Source of the DNA: Paracoccus alkanivorans
Lineage (GTDB): Bacteria; Pseudomonadota; Alphaproteobacteria; Rhodobacterales; Rhodobacteraceae
Length of the DNA stretch: 64,000 nt
Assembly: GCF_003697785.1 (NCBI RefSeq)
Contig: NZ_QOKZ01000005.1
Coordinates: 270,252 to 334,251, forward strand
Direction of reading: 5' to 3'
Positions 1-9,097 of the stretch are shown here, piece by piece. A program made the translations under genes and the position numbers. The stretch's first letter is position 1; every line of letters starts with the position of its first letter. The notes under the pieces were generated by a model. The model worked only from the letters and a program-made list of their open reading frames with translations, did not search any database and was not told the origin of the DNA.

Positions 1-391
1 TGCGGCGGTGCGGTTCGAGATCAGTCCGAGTTTCGCGATCAAGCTGGATCAGAGGGTCCGGGAAACGGGGCCGTCTGAGCCTTCGCAGCAGGGCAGCCAC
101 CGGGCTCCGGGCCGCTAGCGATATTCCGGGATTACCTCATCAGGCTGGTGGAAGCTCGCCCCGACATCACCCTGCGTGAACTGGCCGAAACGCTGGAGGC
201 GGACCGCCGGCACCGAACGCATCAGTCCTCGATCTCGCGCCTGCTGAAAGGCGCCGGAGTTCTCATATAAAAAATCGCTGATGGCCAGCAAATGTAGGCG
301 CGCTGACGTGAAGCGCAAGCAGCGCGAGTGGATCGCCTTGCGCCAGCCCCGGATACGCGAAGAGCCGCACCGGCTGGTGTTCATTGATGGT
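1..391 (+). pseudogene. IS630-family transposase remnant
   Basis: Broken N-terminal half of an IS630-family transposase that begins before the window. In one frame (2-115) it reads RFEISPSFAIKLDQRV and ends at TAG. A second frame (about 121-270) gives the helix-turn-helix part LVEARPDITLRELAETLEA and SSISRLLKGAG. A third (281-376) gives REWIALRQP and LVFID, the stretch that leads into the catalytic domain. The DDE core that should follow LVFIDE is missing because IS5-type sequence begins there. At least two frameshifts make it non-functional. The family call rests on remembered family motifs. Confidence 0.75.
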
Positions 392-773
392 GAGCCATTC
401 CGGCGCCACCGGTCCGAGCCGGATGGCGAACGGCACCACCATGATTTATCCGGCTGCGCAGGCTCACTCGAACGCATGGCGTTCGCCTGCTCACATCGAT
501 CATGATCGTCTTCTGAGCCGCGGCCTCCGCAGCCAGCCCCTCGGAGTTCCTGGCGAACACGCCCATCTCGCTCCAGCGCTTCCAACGGTTGCGGAGCGCC
601 TTCGGTGGAGCATATTCGGCCGGCGCATCGCATCACCGCAAGCCATTGCGGTTGATGAAGATTATCCGGCTCAGAACGCGCCGATCATCGACCCCCGGCT
701 TGCCATGATCCTTCGGAAAGAAAGGCTGCAGCCGCTCCATCTGCGCATCGGTCAGCCAGAAAAGATTGCTCAT
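384..773 (-). pseudogene. IS5-family transposase N-terminal remnant
   Basis: Reading down from the ATG at 773, the frame gives the typical start MSNLFWLTDAQMERLQPFF and then DDRRVLSRIIFINRNGL, RNRWKRWSEMGVFAR and KTIMID, the last with the first catalytic Asp. A TGA at 633-635 stands where the family has Trp (the WCDAPAEYAPP motif). After the first Asp the sequence no longer resembles the family, and the rest of the DDE domain is absent. It abuts the IS630 remnant, which suggests nested insertion followed by deletion. Dead element. Confidence 0.8.
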
Positions 774-1305
774 CAATGCCTCCATCAGCTGGAGAGCGTG
801 AAACATGCGAGCAGAACCCCCGCAGGCAAATTAATGGCTCCTGAGCCTAGTTGGAGGATGGCCCGCATACTCGTGGATGGGCATTTCCCGGAATGGCAGC
901 CCGAGGGAGATCCGGTTGAACGGATGAAACGCTTACTTACGCAGTTCATCGAGGATTTGCGGAGGCATCGCCGTTCGCCAGAGCAGCTCGGATAGTTTGA
1001 TTGTTTGTATCTGCCGCTTCCTGCGCATTGCCGCCCGTAGTTGAGGCCGCAGCAACATTGGTCGGGTGTTTCAGTCACTGAACGGCTGCTTTCGCTTTGC
1101 TGAGGCATGATCAGAGCAATTGTGGCAAACGCCCGGAGTCCGCCCATATTCATGGGAAGACCCACCCTGCGATCACAAATCCGGTAGCGAGCAACCATCA
1201 TGTCACCGAAAGTTTAATGCAGCGACACGCTCATGTTACCTTGCAGGTAGATCAGCCCCCCGTCCGATCCAGTTTCATTCGGATCATACAGAAGATGGGG
1301 ATGTC
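774..1305. other. Intergenic stretch upstream of the ABC operon
   Basis: About 530 bp without a convincing gene. Short open frames on both strands have no recognisable domain. The operon promoter should lie here, but no clear -35/-10 pair or operator stands out. No regulator gene sits between the IS remnants and the operon. Confidence 0.5.
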
Positions 1306-2940
1306 ATGCTTATCAACCGCCGCCGCACCCTGGGCCTCATTGGAGCCGCCGCTGCCGGTTCTCTGATCCTGCCATACCGCCTGAGAGCCCAAGGAGCCCG
1401 CCGTTCGATCACGATTTCAGTGCAAAAGATCACTAACAACAACACTCTGGACATCTGGTACGAACAATCGAATGTCGGTGAGCGTGCCTTCTTTCCGAAC
1501 TTGTGGGAAGGTCTGATCGATCGCGACTGGATGGGCAATCAGGGACCTGTCCCGGCGCTCGCGACCGAATGGAAACGCCTCGATGACCAGACGATCGAGT
1601 TGAAGCTGCGCCAGGGTGTCAAGTTCCACAATGGCGACGAGATGACTGCCGAGGATGTGGTTTTCTCCTTCTCGGACGAGCGCGTTTTTGCGGGGACCGA
1701 ACCCGTCGGGGGCAAGACGCTCTATGCGGAAAACTTCAAGCCGCAATCCGCCAAGGAACTTCCGGCGAGCGTGCCCGGGGTGGGCCGTCGCCTGTGGCCG
1801 GCCCTGCGCGGGGTCGAGGCTGTCGACAAATACACCGTGCGTTTCCACAACGCCACGCCGGACGTGACGCTTGAGGGCCGTCTTTATGCCTATGGCTCGC
1901 AAATCACCTCGAAGCGCGCCTGGGACGAGGCGGCGACCTATGCCGACTGGGCGCGCCAGCCAATCACCACCGGCCCTTACAAGGTCGAGGAATACCGCCC
2001 CGAAGTCTCGTTGGTCCTGGTTGCCCATGACGAATACTGGGGTGGCCGCCCGCCGCTCCAAAGCATCCGCTTTGTCGAGGTTCCCGAAGTCGCCAGCCGG
2101 GTGAACGGCCTGCTGTCGGGCGAATATGACTTTGCCTGCGATTTGCCGCCCGACCAGATTCCGACTGTCCAGGAGGCGCCGGGGCTCGAGGTCCAGTCCT
2201 CGACCATCTGGAACCACCGCATCTCGGTCTTCAACACCCAAAACGAGATCGTGGCGAATCCGCTGGTGCGCCGCGCCATGACCCATGCGATCGACCGCCA
2301 GGCCATCGTTGATGCCTTGTGGGCAGGCCAGACCAAGATCCCAGCGGGTATCCAGTTCGAAAGCTATGCGGCTTCGGACATGTTCATCGACGGTTGGACC
2401 GTTCCCGAATACAACCCGGAACTTGCGCGCGACCTGCTGAAACAGGCGAACTATAAAGGCGACGCAATCCCCTACTTCCTGCTGAACAACTATTACACCA
2501 ACCAGACCGCCACCGGGCAGGTTCTGACCGAGATGTGGCAGCAGGCGGGTCTGAACATCGAGATCCAGATGAAGGAAAACTGGGACCAGATCTTCGCCGG
2601 TCAAGGCGAGCGCGGGGTCCGCGACTGGTCGGCTTCGAACAATATCAACGATCCGATTACCCCGATGGTTACCCAGTTCGGTCCGAACGGTCAGTCGCAG
2701 CAGTACAAGGAATGGACGAACGAAGAACTGAACAAATTGTCTGTCGTCCTTGAAACCTCAACCGACCATGCGACCCGCAAGAAGGCTTATGCCCGCATGC
2801 TGGAAATCGCCGAGCGCGAGGACCCGGTTTACACGCTCCTTCATCAGAATGCGGTCTTCACCGGCATGAAATCGGAACTCAAGTGGAAAGCGGCGCCTGC
2901 CTTCGCGATGGATTTTCGCGCCGGGAATTGGCACATCTGA
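1306..2940 (+). CDS. ABC transporter substrate-binding protein, peptide/nickel family 5
   Basis: Periplasmic solute receptor of 544 residues for the importer encoded downstream. The ATG at 1306 is preferred over upstream starts because it begins a Tat-type signal: RRR at residues 5-7, then a hydrophobic run and an Ala-X-Ala-like region near residue 28. The family-5 pattern is clear: LWEGLIDRDW near the N-terminus, LKLRQGVKFHNGDEMTAEDVVFSF, and a C-terminal half with RRAMTHAIDRQAIVDALW. Such proteins bind oligopeptides, nickel, or sugar-phosphodiester opines (AccA). The phosphodiesterase and phosphatase genes in the same operon favour a phosphodiester ligand here. That ligand call is inference. 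Confidence 0.88.
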   Translation: MLINRRRTLGLIGAAAAGSLILPYRLRAQGARRSITISVQKITNNNTLDIWYEQSNVGERAFFPNLWEGLIDRDWMGNQGPVPALATEWKRLDDQTIELKLRQGVKFHNGDEMTAEDVVFSFSDERVFAGTEPVGGKTLYAENFKPQSAKELPASVPGVGRRLWPALRGVEAVDKYTVRFHNATPDVTLEGRLYAYGSQITSKRAWDEAATYADWARQPITTGPYKVEEYRPEVSLVLVAHDEYWGGRPPLQSIRFVEVPEVASRVNGLLSGEYDFACDLPPDQIPTVQEAPGLEVQSSTIWNHRISVFNTQNEIVANPLVRRAMTHAIDRQAIVDALWAGQTKIPAGIQFESYAASDMFIDGWTVPEYNPELARDLLKQANYKGDAIPYFLLNNYYTNQTATGQVLTEMWQQAGLNIEIQMKENWDQIFAGQGERGVRDWSASNNINDPITPMVTQFGPNGQSQQYKEWTNEELNKLSVVLETSTDHATRKKAYARMLEIAEREDPVYTLLHQNAVFTGMKSELKWKAAPAFAMDFRAGNWHI

Positions 2941-3009
2941 CGATTTTCATCGTGGGCAGGCCACGAGGCCTGCCCCGACCACGCATCAGGAAATGCAGGA
3001 GGACAACGC

Positions 3010-3999
3010 ATGGCGTTTGTCTCCATACGGGACCTGAAGGTCTCGTTTGACGGTGTTCAGGTGCTACACGGCATCGGCCTCGATATCGGCCGCGGCGAGG
3101 CCGTGGGCCTTGTCGGCGAAAGCGGTTGCGGAAAATCGGTGACATGGCTTGCGGCTCTCAGCTTGCTGCCCGCGAAGGCGCGGATATCCGGTTCTGTCAG
3201 GATCGACGGGCAAGAATTGATCGGCGCCCCCGGCCCCGAGATCGAGAAAGTGCGAGGCGCTCGCATTGCGATGATCTTTCAGGACCCTTCATCCTCTCTG
3301 AACCCCGTCCAGCGGGTAGGCAAACAGATCATGGAAAGCTTGCGGCTGCATCGCGGCCTCAAGGGGGCCATGGCACGTACCGAGGCCATCCGCCTGATGA
3401 ATATGGTCGGCATTCCCTCGGCCGAGACCCGCGTCGATCTCTACCCCCACGAATTTTCCGGCGGCCAGTGCCAGCGTATCATGATTGCCATGGCGCTTGC
3501 GGGTCAGCCCGATCTGCTGATCGCCGATGAGCCGACGACCGCGCTTGACGCGACCATTCAGGCCCAAATTCTCGATCTCCTCTCCACCATCCGGCGCGAG
3601 ACCGGCATGGCGATGGTTTTCATCAGCCACGACCTCGGCGCGGTCTCTGCCGTCTGCGACCGCGCGGCAGTGATGTATGCGGGCAAGATCGTGGAATCCA
3701 ATGAGATCACCGCACTGTTTGCTGCACCGCGCCACCCTTACACGGTTGGTCTTCTCGACGCGATCCCCGAGCTCGATGTCACGCGTGCACGTTTGCAACC
3801 CATCAAAGGTACAGTTCCCGATCCAAAATACCTGCCTACAGGCTGTGCCTTTGCCCCACGCTGCACGCACGCCACGGATTTCTGCACCACCGACCAACCC
3901 GAGTTGAAACGGCAGCCAGATAGCGGACTTCTGGCCTGCTTCCATCCCGCAGGCAGATACAAGACGGAAACCCTGACGCGACGCGAGGAACTGGTCTGA
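3010..3999 (+). CDS. ABC transporter ATP-binding protein, DppD type
   Basis: First of two cytoplasmic ATPases that drive the importer; 329 residues, the usual length for DppD/OppD. Walker A is GESGCGKS (near residue 37), the signature is EFSGGQCQRIMIA, Walker B is LLIADEPTTALD, and the switch His lies in FISHDLG. The C-terminal oligopeptide-transporter extension with GCAFAPRC and further cysteines is present. The start has an AGGAGG-type ribosome site. The stop overlaps the next gene's ATG (TGATG at 3997-4001), so the two ATPases are translationally coupled. Confidence 0.93.
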   Translation: MAFVSIRDLKVSFDGVQVLHGIGLDIGRGEAVGLVGESGCGKSVTWLAALSLLPAKARISGSVRIDGQELIGAPGPEIEKVRGARIAMIFQDPSSSLNPVQRVGKQIMESLRLHRGLKGAMARTEAIRLMNMVGIPSAETRVDLYPHEFSGGQCQRIMIAMALAGQPDLLIADEPTTALDATIQAQILDLLSTIRRETGMAMVFISHDLGAVSAVCDRAAVMYAGKIVESNEITALFAAPRHPYTVGLLDAIPELDVTRARLQPIKGTVPDPKYLPTGCAFAPRCTHATDFCTTDQPELKRQPDSGLLACFHPAGRYKTETLTRREELV

Positions 4000-4979
4000 T
4001 GACGCCCATTCTTGAAGCCCGCGGCCTTGTGCAACAATATGCGACGGGCAGGTCGCTCTTCGGAAAACCCCCTTCGATGCGCGCTGTGGATGGGGTCGAT
4101 CTTGCCGTCCGCGAGGGCGAGATACTTGGCATAGTGGGTGAATCCGGTTCCGGGAAATCGACGCTTGGCCGAATGCTTCTGGGCCTCGAAACGCCTTTTG
4201 CCGGCGAGGTTCGTTGGCGGGGCCAGCCGATGCCCGCCCCTCGAACGGATATGTGGCGCAGGCTGCGTGCCCAAATGCAACTGATCTTCCAGGATCCCCT
4301 CGCCGCCCTCGACCGCCGCATGACCATCGCGGCTCAGATCGCCGAGCCGCTGGAGATCCACGGCCTGATGAAGGGTGCCGAGGCCGCCGAGCGCGTGGCC
4401 GAGTTGATGGCAAGAGTCGGCCTGCGTCCTGATCAGGCCGACCGCTACCCGCACGAGCTTTCCGGCGGCCAGCGTCAACGCGTCGTGATCTCTCGCGCGC
4501 TTGCAATGCGTCCGAAATTCCTGGTCTGCGACGAGCCGGTTTCGGCACTCGATGTCTCGATCCAGGCGCAGGTCGTGAACCTGCTGCGCGATCTGCAGGA
4601 GCAAGAGGGCCTGACCATGGTTTTCATCAGCCACGACCTGAAGGTTGTACATAATATCTGCAATCGCGTTGCGGTGATGTATCTGGGGCGCGTGGTCGAG
4701 GAAGGTCCATCGGGCGAAGTCTTCGGCGATCCGCGCCATCCCTATACCCGGGCACTGGTCTCTTCGATACCCAAGGCGGGGCGAGGGCTCACGGATCGCA
4801 TCATCCTGCAGGGCGAACCTCCGAATCCGGCCATGCGTCCACCAGGCTGCGCCTTCCATCCGCGCTGCGCTATCGCCGATGCCGCATGCGCAGGCGAAAT
4901 CCCCGAACTTTCGGGCCATCGTGGACGCTTGACCGCCTGCCTGAAACAGCGCGCCATAATCCCGGCCACTGCTGCCTGA
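3999..4979 (+). CDS. ABC transporter ATP-binding protein, DppF type
   Basis: Second ATPase of the importer, 326 residues. It shows GESGSGKST (Walker A), ELSGGQRQRVVISRA (signature), FLVCDEPVSALDVS (Walker B) and FISHDLKVV, followed by the C-terminal GCAFHPRCAIAD element typical of the DppF/OppF subgroup. It overlaps the upstream ATPase by one base and lies 7 bp before the first permease. Two different ATPases are the norm in peptide-type importers, so the module is complete. Confidence 0.93.
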   Translation: MTPILEARGLVQQYATGRSLFGKPPSMRAVDGVDLAVREGEILGIVGESGSGKSTLGRMLLGLETPFAGEVRWRGQPMPAPRTDMWRRLRAQMQLIFQDPLAALDRRMTIAAQIAEPLEIHGLMKGAEAAERVAELMARVGLRPDQADRYPHELSGGQRQRVVISRALAMRPKFLVCDEPVSALDVSIQAQVVNLLRDLQEQEGLTMVFISHDLKVVHNICNRVAVMYLGRVVEEGPSGEVFGDPRHPYTRALVSSIPKAGRGLTDRIILQGEPPNPAMRPPGCAFHPRCAIADAACAGEIPELSGHRGRLTACLKQRAIIPATAA

Positions 4980-4986
4980 GGACCCC

Positions 4987-5916
4987 ATGCTGAACTTTAT
5001 CCTTTCCCGAATGGCAAGAGCGGTGATGACCCTGGTGATGGTCATGAGCTTTGCCTTCATCGTGATGCGCCTGTCCGGAGATCCGGCGACGATCCTGCTG
5101 GGACCGGATGCACCGCAGGATGCGATCGACGCCTTCCGCGCTCGCTGGGGTCTCGATGATCCGTTGTGGAAACAGTATCTTGCCTATATCGCGCAAATTT
5201 TTACCTTTGATTTCGGCATCTCGATGCGCGATCAGATGCCGGCACTGGACATTGTGCTGGAACGTATCCCCGCAACATTGGCGATCACGCTGCCGGCGAT
5301 GATACTCAAGCTTGGCATCGGCATACCGGCAGGTGTCTATGCCGCTCTTCACCGTGAATCGATCGCCGATCGGGGCGTGATCACGCTGTCGATCTTCGGC
5401 TTCACGATTCCCTCTTTCGTGCTTGCCCTGGTGCTGGTTCTGATCTTTTCGGTGCAGCTTGGTTGGCTCCCCTCTGGCGGGCAGGACAGCTGGCAACATG
5501 CTATCCTGCCGATCGTTACGCTCTCGGTCGGAGGCATTGGCATCATGGCACGCTTCTCGCGTTCGGCCATGATCGAGGTCTTGGGCCAGCCCTATATCCG
5601 CACGGCCATGGCCAAGGGGCTCAGCTGGCGCGATGTCGTCTGGAAGCATGCGCTGCCCAATGCCTCGGTTCCGATCGTGACATTGGTGGGCTTCATGGTG
5701 GGTGCGCTGATCGCCGGTGCCGCCGTGGTCGAAAGTATCTTTTCCTGGCCCGGCGTGGGACGGCTGATCGTATCTTCGGTCGCCAACCGCGATCTGGCCG
5801 TAGTGCAATGCCTGCTGCTGGTGATCGCAAGTTCGATGGTTGCCGCGAATTTGCTGGTCGATATCGCCTACGGGCTGCTTGATCCCCGCCTCCGCTCGAA
5901 GCGCTCCGCACATTGA
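4987..5916 (+). CDS. ABC transporter permease, DppB type
   Basis: Integral membrane subunit of 309 residues with six predicted hydrophobic segments, the first starting close to the N-terminus (ARAVMTLVMVMSFAFIVM). The usual DppB features follow: a periplasmic loop containing GPDAPQDAIDAFRARWGLDDP and, near residue 200, the cytoplasmic EAA loop (RTAMAKGLSWRDVVWKHALPN, split by the family Gly) that contacts the ATPases. It pairs with the next gene to form the channel. Confidence 0.92.
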   Translation: MLNFILSRMARAVMTLVMVMSFAFIVMRLSGDPATILLGPDAPQDAIDAFRARWGLDDPLWKQYLAYIAQIFTFDFGISMRDQMPALDIVLERIPATLAITLPAMILKLGIGIPAGVYAALHRESIADRGVITLSIFGFTIPSFVLALVLVLIFSVQLGWLPSGGQDSWQHAILPIVTLSVGGIGIMARFSRSAMIEVLGQPYIRTAMAKGLSWRDVVWKHALPNASVPIVTLVGFMVGALIAGAAVVESIFSWPGVGRLIVSSVANRDLAVVQCLLLVIASSMVAANLLVDIAYGLLDPRLRSKRSAH

Positions 5917-5927
5917 GGAATGGCCCC

Positions 5928-6809
5928 ATGACGGATACGACCCTCCCCGAAGGAACAGGCACTTCCCCGGTCAAGGCCGGAATGGTCAGACGCCTGCGCA
6001 CCAGCATGCCACTGGTAATCTGGTGCGCGGTCGGATGGCTTGCCGCAATGGTGCTGACTGCCATCTTCGCCGATCTCCTGCGCCCCCACGAGATAACTGC
6101 GATGAGCCTCACACAACGCATGGCGCCGATGGGCACGCCGGGATACTGGCTTGGCACCGACGATCTTGGGCGCGATGTGTTGTCCCGCCTGATCCAGTCG
6201 ATCAGGGTTTCGCTTGTGATCGCATTCGGTGCGACGATCATCTCTGCCGTGTTCGGCACGACCCTGGGCTTTCTGGCCGCGCAATTCCGTGGCTGGGTCG
6301 AGAACCTGGTGATGGCTTTGGCGGATTTTCAGGCAGCCTTGCCCTTCATGATCATGTCCTTGGCGGTGCTTGCCTTTTTCGGCACTTCGATGGTGCTGCT
6401 AGTCGGTCTGATGGGCTTTTACGGTTGGGAACGCTATGCCCGCATTGCCCGCGGCCTTGCGATCTCGGCTTCAGCGCAGGGATATGCGGGGGCAGTGGTG
6501 CAATTGGGCGCCAAGCCCTCGCGCGTCTACCTGCGCCATATCCTGCCCAATGTCGCCTCGACGCTTATCGTGTCGATGACGCTGACCTTCCCCGAGATCA
6601 TCCTGATGGAATCCGGTCTCAGCTTCCTCGGCCTCGGCGTGCAGCCGCCACAGACATCGCTGGGGAACATGGTCGGCTTCGGACGCGAATATCTGACGCG
6701 GGCACCCTGGATCATGCTCGCACCGTCGGTGGTTATCGTGCTGACCACTCTCTCGATCTCGTTGCTGGGTGACTGGTTGCGTGATCGCCTGGACCCAACC
6801 ATCCGCTGA
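5928..6809 (+). CDS. ABC transporter permease, DppC type
   Basis: Second channel subunit, 293 residues. The ATG at 5928 is chosen over a TTG at 5913 because GAGG sits about 8 bases upstream of it. DppC hallmarks are present: GTPGYWLGTDDLGRDVLSRLI after the first membrane helix and an EAA loop (GYAGAVVQLGAKPSRVYLRHILPN region). The C-terminus MESGLSFLGLGVQPP is typical. It lies 11 bp after the DppB-type gene and 16 bp before the phosphodiesterase, within one operon. Confidence 0.92.
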   Translation: MTDTTLPEGTGTSPVKAGMVRRLRTSMPLVIWCAVGWLAAMVLTAIFADLLRPHEITAMSLTQRMAPMGTPGYWLGTDDLGRDVLSRLIQSIRVSLVIAFGATIISAVFGTTLGFLAAQFRGWVENLVMALADFQAALPFMIMSLAVLAFFGTSMVLLVGLMGFYGWERYARIARGLAISASAQGYAGAVVQLGAKPSRVYLRHILPNVASTLIVSMTLTFPEIILMESGLSFLGLGVQPPQTSLGNMVGFGREYLTRAPWIMLAPSVVIVLTTLSISLLGDWLRDRLDPTIR

Positions 6810-6825
6810 ACCGGAAAGTTCTGTA

Positions 6826-7590
6826 ATGACACGTATCATGGCGCACCGTGGCGCGCGCAATCTCTGGGCCGAAAACTCGCTCTTTGGCTTTCGTGAAACC
6901 CTGAAGCACGGTTTTGATGCCGTCGAATTCGACGTGCACCTGACCGATGCGGGCGAGTTGGTGGTGATCCATGACGCCACGCTTGAGCGTACGACCGACG
7001 GTCACGGGCCCGTCCGCGCCCTGACACCGGAGGCCCGCCGCGCACTGCGCCTGAAAGGCCCCGACGGCGAACTGATCGACGAATGCCCACCCACGCTGGA
7101 CGAGGTTCTGGCGCTGCTGGCAACCGATCCCGTGATCGAAGTATGGGTGGAACTGAAATCCGACGTTGAAGATCGTCCCTATACGGGCCTTGCGGAACAA
7201 GCGGCCGATGCCATCCTTAAGGCTGGTCTGACTCATCGCGCAGCACTGCATAGCTTTGACATCGATGTGGTGCGCGAGGTCCGCAATATCGCCCCCGAGA
7301 TGCGCCGGCTGATCTCGGTCAATCACGGCTGGGCTGCGCGTCACGGCGGCATCGCCGCCCTTCTGCGCGAGGCCGAGGGGCTGGTTGATATCGTCGGCAT
7401 TCATCACGAGTTGTTCGAGGCCGAGCTGGATGTGATCCGTGCCCTGCGTCCGTTTTCGGGCTGCTCGGTCTGGACGATCAATACGCCTGAACTCATGCGT
7501 CGCTGGATTGACCTGGGTCCGGGGTTTCTCGTCTCTGACGATCCGGTTCTGCTGAAATCGCTGATGCACCAATCGGCAGGTGCGGCATGA
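6826..7590 (+). CDS. Glycerophosphodiester phosphodiesterase family protein
   Basis: Cytoplasmic TIM-barrel phosphodiesterase of 254 residues. It has the family N-terminus MAHRGARN with the catalytic His-Arg pair, AENSLFGF, the metal-binding pair EFDVHLT, and VVIHDATLERTTDG with the second catalytic His. There is no signal peptide, which fits hydrolysis after import. In the Agrobacterium acc system the matching gene (accF) cleaves agrocinopine phosphodiesters. Here the substrate could be such a sugar phosphodiester or a lipid-derived glycerophosphodiester. The stop overlaps the next ATG (ATGA at 7587), so the phosphatase is co-translated. Confidence 0.92.
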   Translation: MTRIMAHRGARNLWAENSLFGFRETLKHGFDAVEFDVHLTDAGELVVIHDATLERTTDGHGPVRALTPEARRALRLKGPDGELIDECPPTLDEVLALLATDPVIEVWVELKSDVEDRPYTGLAEQAADAILKAGLTHRAALHSFDIDVVREVRNIAPEMRRLISVNHGWAARHGGIAALLREAEGLVDIVGIHHELFEAELDVIRALRPFSGCSVWTINTPELMRRWIDLGPGFLVSDDPVLLKSLMHQSAGAA

Positions 7591-8261
7591 GCAATTTCCG
7601 TGCGATCCTGTTCGATTGCGATGGCGTGCTGATCGACAGCGAGCCTCTGGCCTGCGGCGCGCTTGCCGCAGCGATCACCGCCGCCGGCTGTCCGATGACC
7701 CAAGCCCGGGCGACAGCGATCTTTTCAGGCAGCGCCGCCGCCGACAGTCGTGACTGGTTGACGAAGGCGGGGCTCGATCCTGAAAGGATATTTGCCGAAG
7801 GCGATCGAATTCTGTTCGAGATGTTCGAGCGCGAAATTCCCCTCATCGAAGGGATCGAAGTGGTCCTCCGCGACTTCGATGTTCCAATGGCGGTCTGTTC
7901 TAACTCGCTCAGGCGCAGGCTGGAACTGTCGATCATGCGCACAGCCCTGGCCGCGTGTTTCGGGCGTCATATCTGGTCGGCCGACGATGTCGAACGTCCC
8001 AAGCCTGCGCCCGACATGGCGCTGCATGCCTGCCGCGAATTGGGCATCAGCCCCGATCAGGCGATCTTCATCGACGACAATACCCACGGCATCCGCTGCG
8101 CGTGCGAAGCGGGCTGTCTTGCGGTGGGCTTCGTCGGCCCCTCCGATCATCGTCCGAATCGCGAATATATCCTGCGTGCGGCTGGTGCGGATCATGTCGT
8201 TCACGGCATGGCCGAATTCCACGCACTTCTCACCCGCCTTTCCCTTCCCTTTGCTGCATGA
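7587..8261 (+). CDS. HAD-IA family phosphatase (beta-phosphoglucomutase-like)
   Basis: Small-molecule phosphatase of 224 residues. Motif I is LFDCDGVLIDSEP with both catalytic Asp residues, motif II is the Ser in AVCSNS, motif III is the Lys in RPKPAPDM, and motif IV is IFIDDNTHGI. The short alpha-helical cap after motif I is the HAD-IA type. Its place right after the phosphodiesterase suggests that it removes phosphate from the sugar or glycerol phosphate released there. A mutase role cannot be excluded from sequence. Confidence 0.9.
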   Translation: MSNFRAILFDCDGVLIDSEPLACGALAAAITAAGCPMTQARATAIFSGSAAADSRDWLTKAGLDPERIFAEGDRILFEMFEREIPLIEGIEVVLRDFDVPMAVCSNSLRRRLELSIMRTALAACFGRHIWSADDVERPKPAPDMALHACRELGISPDQAIFIDDNTHGIRCACEAGCLAVGFVGPSDHRPNREYILRAAGADHVVHGMAEFHALLTRLSLPFAA

Positions 8262-8272
8262 AAGTAAGCTAA

Positions 8273-9097
8273 ATGAACGCCCTTCCCCTCCTTGGCGCTG
8301 CAATGGCCGTAAGCGAACTCGAAACTCTGCAGGATTTCATCCTGTCCGAGAACCGCGACCTCGAGTTACAGGATTTCTGCGTCACCGGCGCACTCGACGC
8401 CGATTGGAAACCAACCGCCGACCACGCAAGATCGTTGCTGGCGGGTTATACCGGTCGTCTGGGCATCCATGGTCCATTCTGGGGGCTGACCGTTGCGAGT
8501 GCCGACGCCGAAATTCGCAAGGTCGTCACCCGGCGCATGCTGCAGGGTCTTGAAGTTTGCGAATATCTGGGTGCGACGCAGATGGTCATCCATTCGCCTT
8601 ACAGCACCTGGGATTACAACAATCTCGACAACGCGCCGGATGGTTCGGCTTACCAGATGATTCTCGATTATACGCACCAAACCCTGGATGCGACCGTCAA
8701 GCGTGCCGAGGAAATTGGCGTGACCATGGTGGTCGAGAACATCGCGGACAAGGACCCCGACATTCGCCGCATTCTGGTCGAAACCTTCGCCTCTAAGGCC
8801 ATGGCGGTTTCGATCGACACGGGGCATGCGCATTACGCCCATGGCTCGACCGGCGCGCCGCCGGTTGACTATTATGTGCGCCGTGCCGGCAACACGCTGC
8901 AGCATATCCATTTGCAGGATGCCGACGGCTATGCCGACCGCCACTGGAGCATCGGTGAAGGCAATATCTGCTGGCACGGTGTGTTCCGCGCATTGGGTGA
9001 GCTGACTTCGCAGCCACGCCTGATCCTCGAGTTGCGGGACAAATCGGGAATCCTGCCATCGGCCAAGTGGCTGGAGGAGAACGGTCTGGCACGTTGA
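8273..9097 (+). CDS. Sugar phosphate isomerase/epimerase-like TIM barrel protein
   Basis: Xylose-isomerase-like TIM barrel of 274 residues, last gene of the operon. Likely metal-binding positions are visible: IHSP near residue 103, VVENIAD, the pair SIDTGHAHYA and IHLQDADGYADRHWSIGEG, and a final ILEL. These match the AP-endonuclease-2/sugar isomerase superfamily (IolE, IolI and keto-sugar epimerases). In context it probably isomerises or epimerises the free sugar left after phosphodiester cleavage and dephosphorylation. The exact reaction cannot be read from the sequence. Confidence 0.85.
   Translation: MNALPLLGAAMAVSELETLQDFILSENRDLELQDFCVTGALDADWKPTADHARSLLAGYTGRLGIHGPFWGLTVASADAEIRKVVTRRMLQGLEVCEYLGATQMVIHSPYSTWDYNNLDNAPDGSAYQMILDYTHQTLDATVKRAEEIGVTMVVENIADKDPDIRRILVETFASKAMAVSIDTGHAHYAHGSTGAPPVDYYVRRAGNTLQHIHLQDADGYADRHWSIGEGNICWHGVFRALGELTSQPRLILELRDKSGILPSAKWLEENGLAR

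Noticed and set aside
1417..2604. 395-codon open frame on the minus strand
   Set aside because: Antisense shadow of the binding-protein gene; low-complexity residues and no domain.
3289..5060. Two long minus-strand frames (419 and 440 codons)
   Set aside because: Shadows of the two ATPase genes, rich in Arg/Gly/His and without motifs.
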